A stretch of 64,000 bases of DNA from Brachionus rotundiformis (Eukaryota > Rotifera > Eurotatoria > Ploima > Brachionidae), in contig JAESIW010000138.1 in the NCBI GenBank assembly GCA_016802295.1, positions 3,438,152 to 3,502,151 of the forward strand. The letters run 5' to 3'. The first letter of the stretch is position 1. Each line of letters starts with the position of its first letter. The notes beneath the pieces are model-generated. The model worked only from the letters and a program-made list of their open reading frames with translations. It was not told the origin of the DNA and made no database searches. Shown here piece after piece: positions 24,051 through 36,993 of the stretch. The translations under genes were made by a program, and so were the position numbers.

Positions 24051-24375
24051 TAAAATGATAAAAATTTTATAATATAAATTCAAGTATTTATCTTATTGTA
24101 AATAGGGCATAAAACCGTTTTGTTTTTTTTTTTAAATCGATATTCATATGTTAATAAGTTTTAGCAATTAAATTCAACTTTATTAAAATAATCAAAATTA
24201 AGAAAAATTTTTTGTTACGTTTATTCGCTAATTAAAACAAGATTGGTACAACAAGAAAAAAAAATTTACAAAAAAAATGCATTTAAAAATTACTAAAAAA
24301 ATCTTGGGCTATTGAGAAATTGAAAAAAAAATATTCTGACAATCACTTGGTAACAACAATTTATCATTTTCTTAT

Positions 24376-26760
24376 TTAGGAATTAACCTCGCCAGTTTTC
24401 AATTGTAGCATTTTAAATCTCAATTTCAACGGCATATTGTCACCACTATTATGACTTTGGTTACTTTGGCTGGCCAAATCAACTTGACTTTTGTCATCAT
24501 TTTGAATATAAGTGGGCAAGACCTGTGCCGAGTGCTTGCCCTCACTTACTTTTGACTCTTCGACATTGGTCCGAGCCAAATTCTGAAACATTAAAAGTTG
24601 ATTCAACGATTGGAACTTGTTAAAGTTATTATTTGATAAACTTTTATTTTCCGCATATACATTTGGTCTATCATTAGCTTTGCTTTCTTTTTCTTTGGCA
24701 CACTGCAAAAACATTTGAAGTATTTTGTTTACATCGTTTTGACTTTGCTTGCCATCGGCCAATTGCTTATCATTAGCCTTATCTCTCACATTTTCAGGCT
24801 CTACCAATTGATTAATGTTACGCTTACGCGAGCCATTTGTTGCTCCATTTACCAAGGTATTTTCATTTTGACTAGATACCAATGTTTGATTATAAGCTAA
24901 ATTTTGAAGTAAATTATTGACCGTATTTTTACTAGGTCTGATTTCATTTTTTTTTGTCTGATTCACCAAAGTTGAGCTCATGTTTGTTTTATTGATTAAG
25001 TTTTTGTACTTTTCCATCAATTGGCTTATTCGTTTGCCATCTATTTGACCATCATTTTTTAGATTGACATTTTTCTGCTGTGAATCAGTTGTTTGGCAAT
25101 TATTTTCGCTATTTTTCTCACTCAATATATTCTGTAAGCGACTCATTAGGCTCGAGTTAGCCAATATAGATGAATGATTAAAAGGCGATTGTAATAGCTT
25201 ATTTAAAATATCAGTTGGAATTTTATCTTTTTCAAATTCTTTTTTGATTTCGGAATTTTTTCCGACATCCAAGTCTGGCTTGCATAACTGTTTATACAAC
25301 AAAGGAAAATGACTTTTCATTTTTGTATTATATGGTTGTGTTTCACCAAACTGTTCACTAGATACAGCTACTTTGTCTTCATGTACATTCAAGATTAATT
25401 TTTTAGAAGGTGGATAATTCACATTTTCACCATCGTCTGCGCTTGCTGATGCCAAATCAGACTCTTGTCTGTAAATGCAACCATTTCTAGCATGGCTTTC
25501 TGTATCATCCTTAGTCTCATGCTCTGAATCTTCGCTTTCAATGTCTCCATTGTCAAAATTGTCATCAAAACTTGACCCACTGCTTCCAAATGGCGTTTGT
25601 CTTGTCTTTGTATCATCATTTTTAGATGCTTGAATTCTGTTTATGTATTCAGCAAATTCTTTTGGATTTTTTAAAATGTCCGGCTTCAATAACTTATTTA
25701 AATTCTTATTTTTAATTCCTTCTACATATTGTGAATTGTTAGATAGTGTTATACTGCCTTCACTATCATTTGGGTGCATTTCATCATTGGAAAATATATC
25801 ACTCATGTCCAAATTTTCCTGTACAACCAAAAGATGTCTGTTTTCCTCGAACAACTTGGTCATATCATCTTCACTTAGATTGCATTTTTTCATGCATAAA
25901 TCAAGCTTTAATTTGAGCACATGATTTATGTTGGTGAGTTCAAGAAGCTTGGTCTCAAGAACCAAATCATTAAGACGCCTCTTTTCTCTAGAGCGTTTGG
26001 CAGCAAGATTATTCTTTCTGCGTCTTTCCCAATAGTGTTCATCCTTGAGCTCTGCAGGGATGAAGTCCCTTCTCTTTCGTTGCGGTATGACTTCTTTTCT
26101 GTGCCCTAGAACTGACGAGTCCTTGGTGGATTCGTTGATGCTGTCCAAGGGACGATTAGAACTTCCCGATGATGTCTGACTGCATACCGAGCCCTCTCGT
26201 TTCCTGTTTTTGGTGTAAGAAAAGCCTCGGCCTTGTTCGTAGGAGGTTATTTGGGAATTTGACGAGAGACAGTCACTTGAAGGACTGGGACTAAGCTCGT
26301 TGAAGTCATCGAGCTTCTCGTGCTCACCTGAATTGCCATTGATAGGAGAGTTCTCGATATGTGCCGATGAGCATGTTGATGCTGAAGAAGATGAGAGCAG
26401 GTGTTGAGCATTTTTCGAGTCAGCATTACCGCGAGCCTGGTATTCCGAATAGGACAAGCACTCATTGTGGTTTGATTCTATGGATATTGGCGACAAGGCC
26501 CGAGAGCTCGACTCGGATTTATTGCTCTCGTTTATGACCAATACTGGACTTGCTGAATACTTGGAGTCCTCAACTTGGCATTTTTGTCCCGAGTTAAAAA
26601 CAGAGTGGTCATTTTTTGACTCATCTTCATTATTGGTTATATAAGATGTACTATTAAGATTAAGCAATAGCTCAGCATTTGAGTAATTTTGCTTCATCTC
26701 TTCCAAACTTTGTTTATTACTGGTATAGCTAGAAGTTTGCTTTATTTCGTTATATAGCAT
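24376..26760 (-). CDS. vri: NFIL3/vrille-type bZIP transcription factor
   Basis: DNA-binding repressor of the NFIL3/E4BP4-vrille group, which in flies acts in the circadian loop and in growth and tracheal development. Single uninterrupted exon of 794 residues. The ATG at 26760 is the first after an in-frame stop. The bZIP is at about residues 229-295: lead-in RKRRDFIPAELKDEHYWERR, basic region with RRRKNNLAAKRSREKRR, then a leucine zipper starting LNDLVLETKLLELTNINHVL. The NNxAAKRSREKRR form with the ELTxxNHVLK zipper is the NFIL3/vrille signature, not PAR or C/EBP. The rest is low-complexity Ser/Asn/Asp sequence, probably disordered, ending KTGEVNS. It is much longer than vertebrate NFIL3 (about 460). 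A 6.4-kb gene-free region lies upstream. Confidence 0.9.
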   Translation of the reverse strand: MLYNEIKQTSSYTSNKQSLEEMKQNYSNAELLLNLNSTSYITNNEDESKNDHSVFNSGQKCQVEDSKYSASPVLVINESNKSESSSRALSPISIESNHNECLSYSEYQARGNADSKNAQHLLSSSSASTCSSAHIENSPINGNSGEHEKLDDFNELSPSPSSDCLSSNSQITSYEQGRGFSYTKNRKREGSVCSQTSSGSSNRPLDSINESTKDSSVLGHRKEVIPQRKRRDFIPAELKDEHYWERRRKNNLAAKRSREKRRLNDLVLETKLLELTNINHVLKLKLDLCMKKCNLSEDDMTKLFEENRHLLVVQENLDMSDIFSNDEMHPNDSEGSITLSNNSQYVEGIKNKNLNKLLKPDILKNPKEFAEYINRIQASKNDDTKTRQTPFGSSGSSFDDNFDNGDIESEDSEHETKDDTESHARNGCIYRQESDLASASADDGENVNYPPSKKLILNVHEDKVAVSSEQFGETQPYNTKMKSHFPLLYKQLCKPDLDVGKNSEIKKEFEKDKIPTDILNKLLQSPFNHSSILANSSLMSRLQNILSEKNSENNCQTTDSQQKNVNLKNDGQIDGKRISQLMEKYKNLINKTNMSSTLVNQTKKNEIRPSKNTVNNLLQNLAYNQTLVSSQNENTLVNGATNGSRKRNINQLVEPENVRDKANDKQLADGKQSQNDVNKILQMFLQCAKEKESKANDRPNVYAENKSLSNNNFNKFQSLNQLLMFQNLARTNVEESKVSEGKHSAQVLPTYIQNDDKSQVDLASQSNQSHNSGDNMPLKLRFKMLQLKTGEVNS

Positions 26761-27801
26761 CACAGGATATAAACTTTTATTCAATTAATGACCATAGATC
26801 TAGTCAAATACAAAAATTAAACTTAAAAATGATAAAAAGAAAATATTTTATAATTTAAAATTAATTATTTAGCAAATTTCTCTTAACCAGATTAAAATAA
26901 AAAGATGTTCTATTTTTGTTTTAATTTTTTTGGTTATTAATTTAAAAAAATAAGATAAAATGAGTATAAAAACAATCTAGTCTAACAAGTCTTGCAATTA
27001 AAAATTATAATTTACAATTTAAAAAATAGAATCGAAAAATATATAATTTTTAAAAATAACTATTTATCTTGTTCCACATTATTTTAATACTCCTTTAAAG
27101 AAAAAAAATTCAAGAAAACCTGATTGTTTAGAAATTATATTTCCAAATATCAAAAAAATATATATCTTTTTATTATTATTTACGTCACTGTTAAAAAAAA
27201 AATTTTTTCGCTTTTTGTCCGAAGATTAAACAAAACCTAAAACTTAACAATTTAAAAAATAATTAATTTTTAACTTTATTGTACCAAGTGCGTATGGTCC
27301 TAGAATCTTATCAGCATCGCTTAAGAGTGCATCAAATGTTGGTTAAGATTAGATAAAAAGAAACGCTAACAAATATTTAGTGGTCAAATTTTTTGGTGTT
27401 AAATTCACAAATGAAAAATAAAATAATCTAAAAACCGAATTATAAAACTGTACAATTAATGAAAAAAATTATTGATTTTTTCTTGTAATTTGGCTCATTT
27501 TTTTAGTATTTTGTTAATACTCAAGTCTACGAACTAGACTTGATCTAATTAATGGTCATTTGAATTTATTTATTTTGATTAATACGAAAGCTAAAATGCA
27601 AAAAAGAAAGAGAGGGAGAACGAAGGTAGACACTACAAAATGCTATACATTAGCATGAAAATTTCAATGGCCAATGCAAAATTTTCAATTTTATAAATAT
27701 GTTAATTTGACTTGGATTGCAATAAATAAGTCGGTCATCCTCATATTTTTTATAAAGATTCTGTTTAGCATTTGCATTTATTTAGTTTTTATTTATCAAT
27801 C

Positions 27802-27828
27802 CGTCTGGCTGTCTGTCCGTCTGTCTGA
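27802..27828 (+). repeat. Imperfect CTGT/CCGT simple repeat
   Basis: Runs of ctgtctgtccgtctgtctg in an otherwise AT-rich stretch, about 1 kb upstream of vri. Confidence 0.5.
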
Positions 27829-28536
27829 GCGTCTAGGCTTGAACTTTTACTGATTAATAACTATTTCAAATAAAAAAAAATGAAAGAAAAAATGCTAATA
27901 TATGAAAAGATTATATTTCAAATTGTATTCTCTTTGGATGAAGGATAAAGCGTCTTTGGGTGACCACTAGGACTTGAATGTTTGAGAAAAATCATAATTT
28001 TCGGCTAGCCGAGCGATTATTCACTATAATTACTCGTGTCTAGAGAAATATCATAATTTTAAAAATTTGCAATAGCTTAATTCTATTTGCAATAGAAATG
28101 TGCTCGTTTAAGGCGAGAAATTAATAGGAAAATATTGTATTTGTTTATGAATGCGGCGGCTAGACTTGCTTCAAATATTCATTTTGCTCTCATGCAAATA
28201 ATTCAAGCCCTTTAGACAAAAAATCTAATATTAGAAAATATTTTTCCTAGGATGGCCCTCTATTATTAAAATTTAGCCTTCAAGTTTTGTCTAATTGGCA
28301 AAATCAAAGCTTGGTTGATAATAGGCTCAGTGTAAACACCTTGACCAACAATTTGGATAAGATTTTTGATGGTTGATTAAACTATTTAAGATAAGATCAA
28401 TTTAATTTAATATTTTATTTGAATGTTGAGCTTAAGAAATTAAGCAAAAAAAATTTTCTTAATTCTAATGATCAATTTTCGATAAACTGCCCATTCCATC
28501 TTTTTCACTTGTCATTTGTTGGTATAGCGGACAAGT

Positions 28537-28930
28537 AAATTAATTTTGGTATTGTGAATTTCAAAAACATATAGAACAAAAATTCTTCCTTTTTTGATAA
28601 ATTAAAATTTACTAAAAAAAATAAATTTGAAAAAATACTGCAACATAGTGCAACACACTTTGTTGCATCGTTTTTACCAAAAATAAAAACTTTATTTTCT
28701 TTTTTTAGGTAAACAAAATCAATAATCAAATTAAGTCTTATTGATGCTTTACTTTTTGTCTTTTATCTACACCAGAAAAAATATTTTTGGTAAAAAAGGT
28801 GCAACAAAGAATGTTACACTATGTTGCAGTATTTTTTCAAATTTATTTTTTTTAGTAAATTTTAATTTATCAAAAAAGGAAGAATTTTTGTTCTATATGT
28901 TTTTGAAATTCACAATACCAAAATTAATTT
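28537..28930. repeat. Large inverted repeat (hairpin), arms of about 150 bp
   Basis: The left arm, about 28537-28686, is nearly the exact reverse complement of the right arm, about 28782-28930, with a spacer of about 95 bp. The outer 115 bp of each arm appear almost identical; the inner parts (around gcaacaaag) carry a few mismatches. The spacer contains a smaller palindrome, caataa...ttattg. The arms read the same open frame on opposite strands, a by-product of the symmetry. This looks like a foldback/MITE-type element or a locus able to make a long double-stranded hairpin RNA. Confidence 0.85.
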
Positions 28931-31900
28931 TTGGAACTGTGAAATTTTAATACAAAAATTTAAAAAACTTTTATAATTTTAGTTCTAAATTTCAAAAACT
29001 TTTCTGTAAATGAAACAAAATGAAACAAAATCTGTTAGAATTCTGCAAACTTGCCCCCTTTTAAAAAGTATTTTTCAAACTTCCGCATTAGGGGAAACAA
29101 CAAAAGTTAAAAAAATTTTTTATTTTTGTATTGGAAGTTTTTATGAAATTAATCATTATCTGAATTTTTTGATTTAATTTAAAAATCATGACTGATGAAA
29201 TTTTCCACTTGCTCAGAAAAGATTATATTAATTTTCAGACAAAAAACTAAAATAAAATTTAGTTCAACTTAAAAGTTTTTTGTAAGTACCATCTAGTTTG
29301 ATATTGAGTATTATTATTATTACTCTGGATCAAAAAAATTTTTTTTATTTTGGTTTCAAAATTTTAAAAAATTAATAATCAAATAAGGACCTTTTATCTT
29401 TTTTTCTGACGGTGGTCGAATCTCATGTTTTAAGAACGATGCTTTGAGAGAAAAATGGTATCACGATAATTTTTCAATTTTTGGACATATTTTTATTTAC
29501 TTATTATTTTATATATTTATTATAATGTATATTTTTTTAATTTTTAATTTAATTTAAACCTTTCATTATTTTAAAATCATTAAAAATAGAAGACCCATTA
29601 TTTCTCGATCTAAGCATATATTTATTCTACAATTTAGTATAAATTTTAAAATAAATACTAAAATTATAAATACTAATCTGATAAGTATCAATAATACAAA
29701 AAATTTTTTTGAAAATACTTATTAAAGATATTAAAAAACATACAAAAACATGAGAAGATTTACATAGTTTGCTAAGAAAAAATTTCTATCAAGAAACGAA
29801 TGCACATTTATTTATATTAAAAATTGGTCAAAATAAAAATATTAAATTAAACTTTTAATTGTTCTTAATTTAAACTTTGGTTAATAAATCAAAATAATTG
29901 TCTAAATGTAACTCTTGAGTTACTTGAGCCATCGAAAAATGCAAAAGAATCGACTTTGATTGATTCATTTGTAACTTTCAAATAAATTCTGGAAATATAT
30001 TTTTCTGTTTTTGAGAAGCCAGTTATTTCAATACTTTATATTAACTTTGGTCAAAAATTGAGTGAAAAATTATTAAAAAATATTAATTTAAGATATTTAT
30101 GCAAAAATTAAAATCAAACGGAATGAATTAAAAAGGAAAACAATTATATGTCTTTGGTTAAGCTCAGAAAAATGATAAAAATAATTGACGCAAGTTGTAT
30201 CTTTGAAGTCATTCCTTTTCTTGGAAGTCTATGGTGATAATTTGTTAAGAAATTTCAGCGAAAATAAAAAAAAGCTCCAAAAGCTGCCCAAGATGAAAAC
30301 GAAAGAATTAGAGGTATTAGTTATAGTATTGTATTTAGAAGTCTTAATTGTATATAAATAAATGTATAAATTGGGTGTATTTGTGATCATTAATTTTGAA
30401 ATTTTGAAAAGAACACATATTTTGTGAAATATTGACCACATTTTGACAGAAACTTACAATAAGCTGATAAAAGTTTAATGATTTTCTGATTTACAGAATT
30501 GTCTGCATTGAGATAAAAGCAATGACTAATGTTTATTTGGCTTTTTAATCTGGTCTGATCATTTTTTAATTTTTTTTATCAAATAAATTATCTAATATTA
30601 CAAATCATTTATAAGTCAATGAATTATTTGAAATAATTTAATTATAAATACATTAAATACCTTCTAATGATAAAAATAAATAAAATTGATAAAATTTTAA
30701 TCTCGTCATCATTTTTTCATGTACATCTGGTAAAATAATTTCAGAAATTTATTAAAAAAAATTAATTTTCGAACTCAGATTTAAAATTTACGAACGATTA
30801 AATGTTATAACAAAAATTAAAAACCAAAATAAATGATCATTAACGAAATTAATAAACAACTTTAATAATGTATTTTTTTTCTCACTAATTTTTTCAATTC
30901 TACTTAGATTCATTTAAAATACTAATTTAAAATATTTTTTTTTTGAAATTGTTACATAATGTTAAAAGTTCTTAATAATTTATTTTTTGTTTAAATAAGA
31001 TAAATATAGTGGTTTTATAAAAAATTTTATGTAAAATTTTAGATAATAATTAATCAAACAATAAATTTTCAAAAATTTAGTCTAATTTTTTAATCATTTA
31101 AAATAAAATTAAAAAAAATAATTTCAATTACAAGAGTTTATTTATTGAGTTATTTATAATTCGAAAAAAAAATTTATTAAATGGACATTCATTTAATAAA
31201 AAATAAACACCCAAATATTTCAAAAATTTATTTTTATAATTACAGTTATTTTATGCCTTATTTTTTTGGACTGGTATTAATTATATAGTTATTAAATATA
31301 TCGAATTCGATCCTATAAGTTTTTGGCTCAAATTTTTCGGCTTCATGTTACATTGATACTTATCATTTTATTTAAATACTAGTAAATGACGTATTTAAAC
31401 AAGAAAATTGAAGAATTTCGACAACTTTTCTAAAATTTTCTAATTTTAGTAATGATATCAATGAATAATAAATTCAATATTTTAAATATTCAATTTTTAT
31501 AACAGGCTATCAAATCTAAATAAAACTTACATAAAAATGAATTTTATGTTAATTTAAAAAAAAAGCTTATTAATTATGTTCGTCTGTTTTTAGAACTGCA
31601 TTTTCGAAATTAAGCTCAAGTAATTATTATAGAGATATTCTCTATCATTTATAAACAATGTAGATTGAAATTATTATATGATTTCGTAAATTAAAATTTC
31701 AAGCTTAGTACCTAAATTATGATTCATATAATCCAAGTTTAATTAGTTTTAAAATAAAAATTAACCAAGTTTAGTGAAAAAATGAAATATTGTTTTGACA
31801 TGTTTTTACAAGGTCTTGGTAATTTTGCTCAAGATACTTTTTCCTAATTTGTAAAGTTACTGATCATTTTTTTCTTGATTGTTTATTAAATATAATGATC

Positions 31901-33211
31901 TATTTGTACAGTTTAGATTAGAATGCTTCAGGAAAGTTTTAAATAGTCTAATACAGATGTTATAGGCGTACTAATTTTTTAAAAGTTTAAATTAAGAATT
32001 AAAATTTTATGAGCAAACATTAATAAAACAAAAATCATTAGCAACAAAGACACAGTAAATTTTAAAGTTTATTTTAAAATTTATTTAATCCGTTTTAGCT
32101 TCTACTCAGTATAACGAGGTCTCGTCAATTTAAGATAAATTGAACGATTTATAAATTAGGTTAATGACAATAAAGAATATTTTTATATGCCCTATGACCA
32201 AAAAACTTTATCAACATAAAATATTACTATAGCGATCAAGGGATTTTAGTTTATGTTTAATTTAAAACTTGGTAAAAAAAGTTTATTGGTAGTTTAGTCC
32301 AGCAATGTTGTAATAATAAATGTGACATCTTGAATCTTTTTTCATTAAAATCCACAACTTAACTCCCACATATCTATTATGAAAAAATAATTTAAAATTT
32401 TTTTCTATCCAAAGAAATAATTTTCTTAGAACAAACAAAATTTGTTTACTATTAATTGACAATTTATACTAAAACATAATTCATCAACATAGAAAAACTA
32501 TTTTAATCTAAAGGTTATGAAATTTAATAATTAAAAATTTTTAAAAAAGGTCCGTAATTTTTTAATACTTTTGAATAGGAAAATTTTTTTTAAAGAGTAT
32601 TTTAGATAAACGATTCAAAATAAGCATTTTGTCATATCTTTTTATTGTTTAACAATTTTTGATCATAATCACGTTAGACCAAAACATTATTTTCATTTTT
32701 CTTTTTTGTTTAATTCGTAACATTAATGGCCTGTTGGTTTATTTTTCCAAAATTTTTAAGAAGACTGACATATTTTATGACTTAAGTTTACTTAAAATTT
32801 AGACATAAAAAGCGTCAAATGGAAAATTATATCCAAAAATAATTTTTTTCCTGATAAATTATTTTATAAATTCATAGCTATTGTCAGATTTAATAAAATT
32901 CAATCTCCTATTTGGCAATATCTGGACAATTTAAACAATTTTTCTTCAATTAAAGAAAAAGTTTTTTATAACAGTTTAAATTTAGTTGTAAATAAGGATT
33001 AAAGTTTAATACCATTTTTCCAGAGTACTTAGCTGTCTTTTATATCTAAATTTAAATATATGAATAAAACCATGGATACATATTGTGAAGATCTAATTGA
33101 TTTTGTTTAGAATTATAATAAATTTTTTTTGAATACTGTGTTTTTGGATGTACCTTTAAAAGATAAAATGATATAATCTCAAGAAAAAAATCAAGGAAAT
33201 TATCGTAAAGA

Positions 33212-35192
33212 ATGAGTTCATATTTCACGTTGAATAGGCCCGGTGTAGCAAGTCGCGGTCGAACCCAAAGTCCGGCTCCTCAGCGAAATTTCAAATCAAG
33301 CTTACCATCTTATAACTACCAAATAATTTCCCAAAATAGCTCTAAGTACTCACCATTGGTGAATCAGCGAGTAACTACGAATTCAAAAGTCAGTGCTTAT
33401 GACCAAAATAAATTACCAAATGCGAGCTCAACTTCATCCCGTTCAACATCAGTGTCCAATAGATATTCGCCATCTAATAATAAGTTAATGTCGCCCGATT
33501 TGATTAATCGATACTCGAGTAATGGCAAGAACACCATGGATACAAATAGTTTGAAAGCTTACCAAGAAGGAGTTAAATGCATCAAAAATGAGACTAGCAG
33601 AAATGAGAATAATACATTTACAGAAACAAGACCAATTAAGACAAGCTTTACTAATCAATATCTGACCATCAAGAATGCTAACACGTCTACCTCAACTGCA
33701 TCCGTAACTTCTACATCTTCTTCTTCGTCACAATCCATCAGAAACAACTATGAGAGCATTATATCCAATATGCATTCAATGAATGGTGGTGTTCGAGCCG
33801 AAAAATGTGAAAGATATAGTGAAATCAAGTCGTTAGCTCAGCGAGGCAACATTGGTTTACGCAATCTTGGAAATACTGTAATTTTAAATTTACAAGTTTT
33901 TATTGTTTCTATTAAATAATTTAAATTAAAGTGTTTTATGAACTCTATTCTACAATGTTTGAGCAATACAAAGTTTTTTGTTGAATATGTATTGAGTAAC
34001 TCTTATGTACCTGATTTGAATAAAACATTGAGTCCAATGAAAGGATTCTTGTTCAGTTCATTTGCCGAATTAATTAAAAAAATGTGGAAAGGAAACGATT
34101 TAGTGGTAAATCCGCAAGAGTTTCGTCTGCAATTAATTAAGTATTCTCCAAGTTTTTCTGGCTATTCACAACAAGACGCTGAAGGTAAAAAATACACATT
34201 AAGAATAAAACTTATCATTTGTTTTTATATTTTAGAATTTTTGACATATTTGATCAAAGGCCTACATGAAGATGTCAATTTGGTAAAAGTGAAACCAGCC
34301 TCTTATTCCATAGACGAAAAAACTTGGGATTCCATGAAGTAGATAACAGTTTTTTATAGAAATTTTTTTAAATTTAAGTTAAAGTGACCAGCAAAAGTCC
34401 GATGCTCATTGGAAAATAAATTTTAGATGTGAACAGAGTAAAATAAGTGGTAAATTTTTGCTTATTTTATTAGGATAAATTTTAAGATTATTTTTCAAAA
34501 AAGACATGTTTGTTGGACAACTGAAAAGCACATTGAGATGCACAAGATGTGAATTTAAATCCACTACATATGAACTGTTCTGGGAATTAGCTGTTCCAAT
34601 TCCATCTCGGGTAAAAGTTAAAAAAATTTCTATGAGCTTTTATTAAATTAAAAATTAAGAATCCTTCAATCAAGCTAGATGATTGTATGAAATTGTTTAT
34701 GAGTGAAGAAATTCTGGATGGAGACAATAAACCGGTTTGTTCGAATTGTAAAGAAAAGAGGCGCTGTGCCAAAAGATATTCAATCGAAAAACCACCTAAA
34801 ATTTTAGTAATTCATCTGAAGCGGTTTCTTAAGGCACGTTTTAACAACAAGATAAACTTGCCAGTCGAGTATCCTGTCGATGGATTAGATATAGGCAAAT
34901 ATTTAAGCTGTAGCATTGATACAACTCAAGCTGAAAATGGTTCAAAATGTATATATGATTTGTATGGGATATCTTTACATAGTGGTACTGAATCTTCCGG
35001 TCATTATGTAGCTTATTGCAAGAATCCTTTTAACAGGAAATGGTATTACTATAATGATCAATCGTAAGTTAAAAATTTGTATTCCAAAAGATTATTTTTT
35101 ATATACCTAATTATTTAAGTGTCAAAGAGATTCAGACCAATTCACTGCAGAGCTCAAATGCTTATATACTTTTTTACGAACTAAGGGACTAA
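33212..35192 (+). CDS. USP2: Ubiquitin carboxyl-terminal hydrolase, USP2/USP21 type
   Basis: Cysteine protease that removes ubiquitin from substrates. Exons: 33212-33877, 33932-34184, 34236-34338, 34385-34449, 34504-34610, 34660-35063, 35120-35192; six introns of 46-56 nt and 556 residues (human USP2 about 605). The N-terminal 210 residues are Ser/Asn-rich and disordered. The catalytic domain starts GNIGLRNLGNT; the nucleophile C223 opens exon two (CFMNSILQCLSN). Then come the QQDAEEFLTYL box, zinc-ribbon cysteines (CTRC at 375/378, CSNC at 425/428), ILVIHLKRF, the His box SGTESSGHYVAYC (H513) and YYNDQS (N530), ending AYILFYELRD. The spacing follows USP2 closely. All catalytic residues are intact, so it should be active. 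A poly(A) signal lies at 35254-35259. Confidence 0.94.
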
Positions 35193-36131
35193 TTCTAAGA
35201 ATCCCAAGCATTGGAAAAAAAGACTTTGGTGAATGGCAAATTTTTCAAACAATAATAAACAAACGAAAATTACCTAAAATGTAAAAAAGTTTTAAATAGA
35301 TCATCAATTTTAAATCAGATCGATTTTTGTGATTTCTTATTTTTATATATAAAAAAATTATTAAAATTATATTTTTACTTCAAAAATAAATTATTAAAGA
35401 ACAAAAAAAATTTTTTCTCAGAAAAAGTTATAGCTGATTATTTTTTGGAAATGAAAGTAGATCAAGTACCCAAATTTCACCAAATTCAACTATAATAATT
35501 TTAAATTAAGTTTATAGCATATCTGAAAATTTTGTTTCCAGATAAGTGATTTTCTTTTTAAATTTAATTTCTTAGTTTAAAATGAATATGCTCTAGAAAA
35601 TAAAAAAAATCAATACACTGTTTATTTAAATTAGTTTGATAAATTTCTGTTGAAACCGTGTTTCTTAAAATCTAAAATTAATTTTTTTTAAATATAAGTA
35701 ATAATTTAATAGAATATTGACTCAAACTAAGAAATAATTAATAATCCGTGTACATTTTGTAATTAATATTTTTATTAGCAAAATTAATTTTTTGAAAGCT
35801 TTCATGATTTAATTAACATTTTAATAATTAAGAATATGTTCATTTTAAATTAAATTTTTGATTTTATACCCTTCATCTATTTATAATAGAATTAAAACAA
35901 ACAAAAGAAGCGTCTGAGTTGAATTATATACCTGGAAAAGTATTTAATAAGCTAGAAGTCAATTTTCTATACAAAAACATTTTTCAGGCCCAATTTTATA
36001 TTTTATTTGGCTTCATTATTTTATATTTTTGCATTTTTAAAAATAAAAGTAGAAAAATCTAATTTTGAAATTGTGCAAAAAGTTCTATTTATTAATTTAG
36101 AGTCAAAAATTGTTTTTTTTAAATCATACAT

Positions 36132-36165
36132 TTAGCTATCGTCTAGATCTTAGCTATCGTCTAGA
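36132..36165 (+). repeat. Short tandem repeat, two copies of 16 bp
   Basis: ttagctatcgtctaga occurs exactly twice, 18 bp apart start to start. Confidence 0.8.
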
Positions 36166-36876
36166 AAAAAAAAACCTAGATTTTAAATTATCAATACAAT
36201 TATAAATAAAAAATCCCTTCATACTTTAAGTATTAGTTAATCATCTTTCTAATTGAGTAAACTTATTAGTTTTTTAGATAAAGGAAAAAAAATGTTTTTT
36301 ATTATTTGGATTTGTTTCCGATATTTTGATTTAAGCTGTGAAAATTACTCCATATATATAATATTTTAACATACAAACAGTCTAATCTTTAAACATGTAA
36401 AATTTTTTCTGGTAACATTAATATGAAACGATAAGAGACATGTTACTTTAAGTAATTGGTAAAATACATGTAAACCTAGTGTAAAAAATTATCAACAAAT
36501 GTAAGAATTCAATTTAATTAAGTTTTAATTGTTAAAATTTGATTTTAAAAAATTTAATTTTTTAATAAATGAATAATTTCATTATTTTTTTAAAGTTAAT
36601 TAATGAAATTTGTTTTCATTGAGATTTCAATCCGACAAACTAAAAATTACGCTTGTCTCAAGGCATTAGATTTTGATTCAAATTTTCAAAAAAGCATTTT
36701 AAATCTTGGGAACTAGAGTTCCATCGGCGACGCTATTACGCAACGTCTACTTAAAACAGAAAATTTCTGCGCCAGAAAAGGCCATGAAGGCTTTTACCTT
36801 TAATAATTAGTAATATTTTTCATATGAATGTATACTTTGTTTAACAGCTTAATAGATGATTAAAGTTATGACTTTA

Positions 36877-36890
36877 ATTGTCATGGCAAC
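36877..36890 (+). promoter_or_regulatory. X-box (RFX site) of the tubby-like gene
   Basis: ATTGTCATGGCAAC matches the RFX X-box GTTGCCATGGCAAC at 12 of 14 positions, including a perfect right half GGCAAC. It lies 104 bp upstream of the start codon, the usual distance for ciliary genes. Tubby-like proteins carry membrane cargo into cilia, so the site agrees with the gene. Binding is inference. Confidence 0.6.
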
Positions 36891-36993
36891 TTCACTCAAA
36901 ATCTTCATTTTCCTTATACATAATAAAAAACAATAAATATCAAGTCTTTTTGAAGAAAAAAGTAAAAAAAAATTTATAGAAAATAATTAAAAA

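Larger units (their letters stand above)
23155..24375. other. Intergenic between convergent POLD1 and vri/NFIL3
   Basis: About 1.2 kb between two convergent genes. It holds the POLD1 poly(A) signal, a 70-bp direct repeat pair and a diverged dispersed repeat (separate entries). A minus-strand poly(A) signal (tttatt, 24179-24184) lies about 190 nt past the bZIP gene stop. No gene seen. Confidence 0.5.
26761..33211. other. Long gene-free interval upstream of vri and of USP2
   Basis: About 6.4 kb. Near vri (27600-28400) base composition is less AT-rich, with a GA-rich run at 27603-27620 and a CTGT-type repeat at about 27802-27828; this probably contains the vri promoter and 5' UTR. A large inverted repeat lies at 28537-28930 (separate entry). 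From 29000 to 33200 the sequence is AT-rich with no coding-like frame. Short open frames here are chance. Confidence 0.5.
35193..36993. other. Intergenic between USP2 and the tubby-like gene
   Basis: About 1.8 kb of AT-rich sequence with no gene. It holds a 16-bp tandem repeat (36132-36165), a less AT-rich patch at about 36715-36800 and an X-box (36877-36890), both in the likely tubby-like promoter. Confidence 0.5.

Noticed and set aside
28505..28950. Two open frames on opposite strands encoding the same 50-residue stretch
   Set aside because: They are the two arms of the inverted repeat read outward. The peptide is low-complexity Phe/Leu/Lys from AT-rich DNA, with no gene signals.
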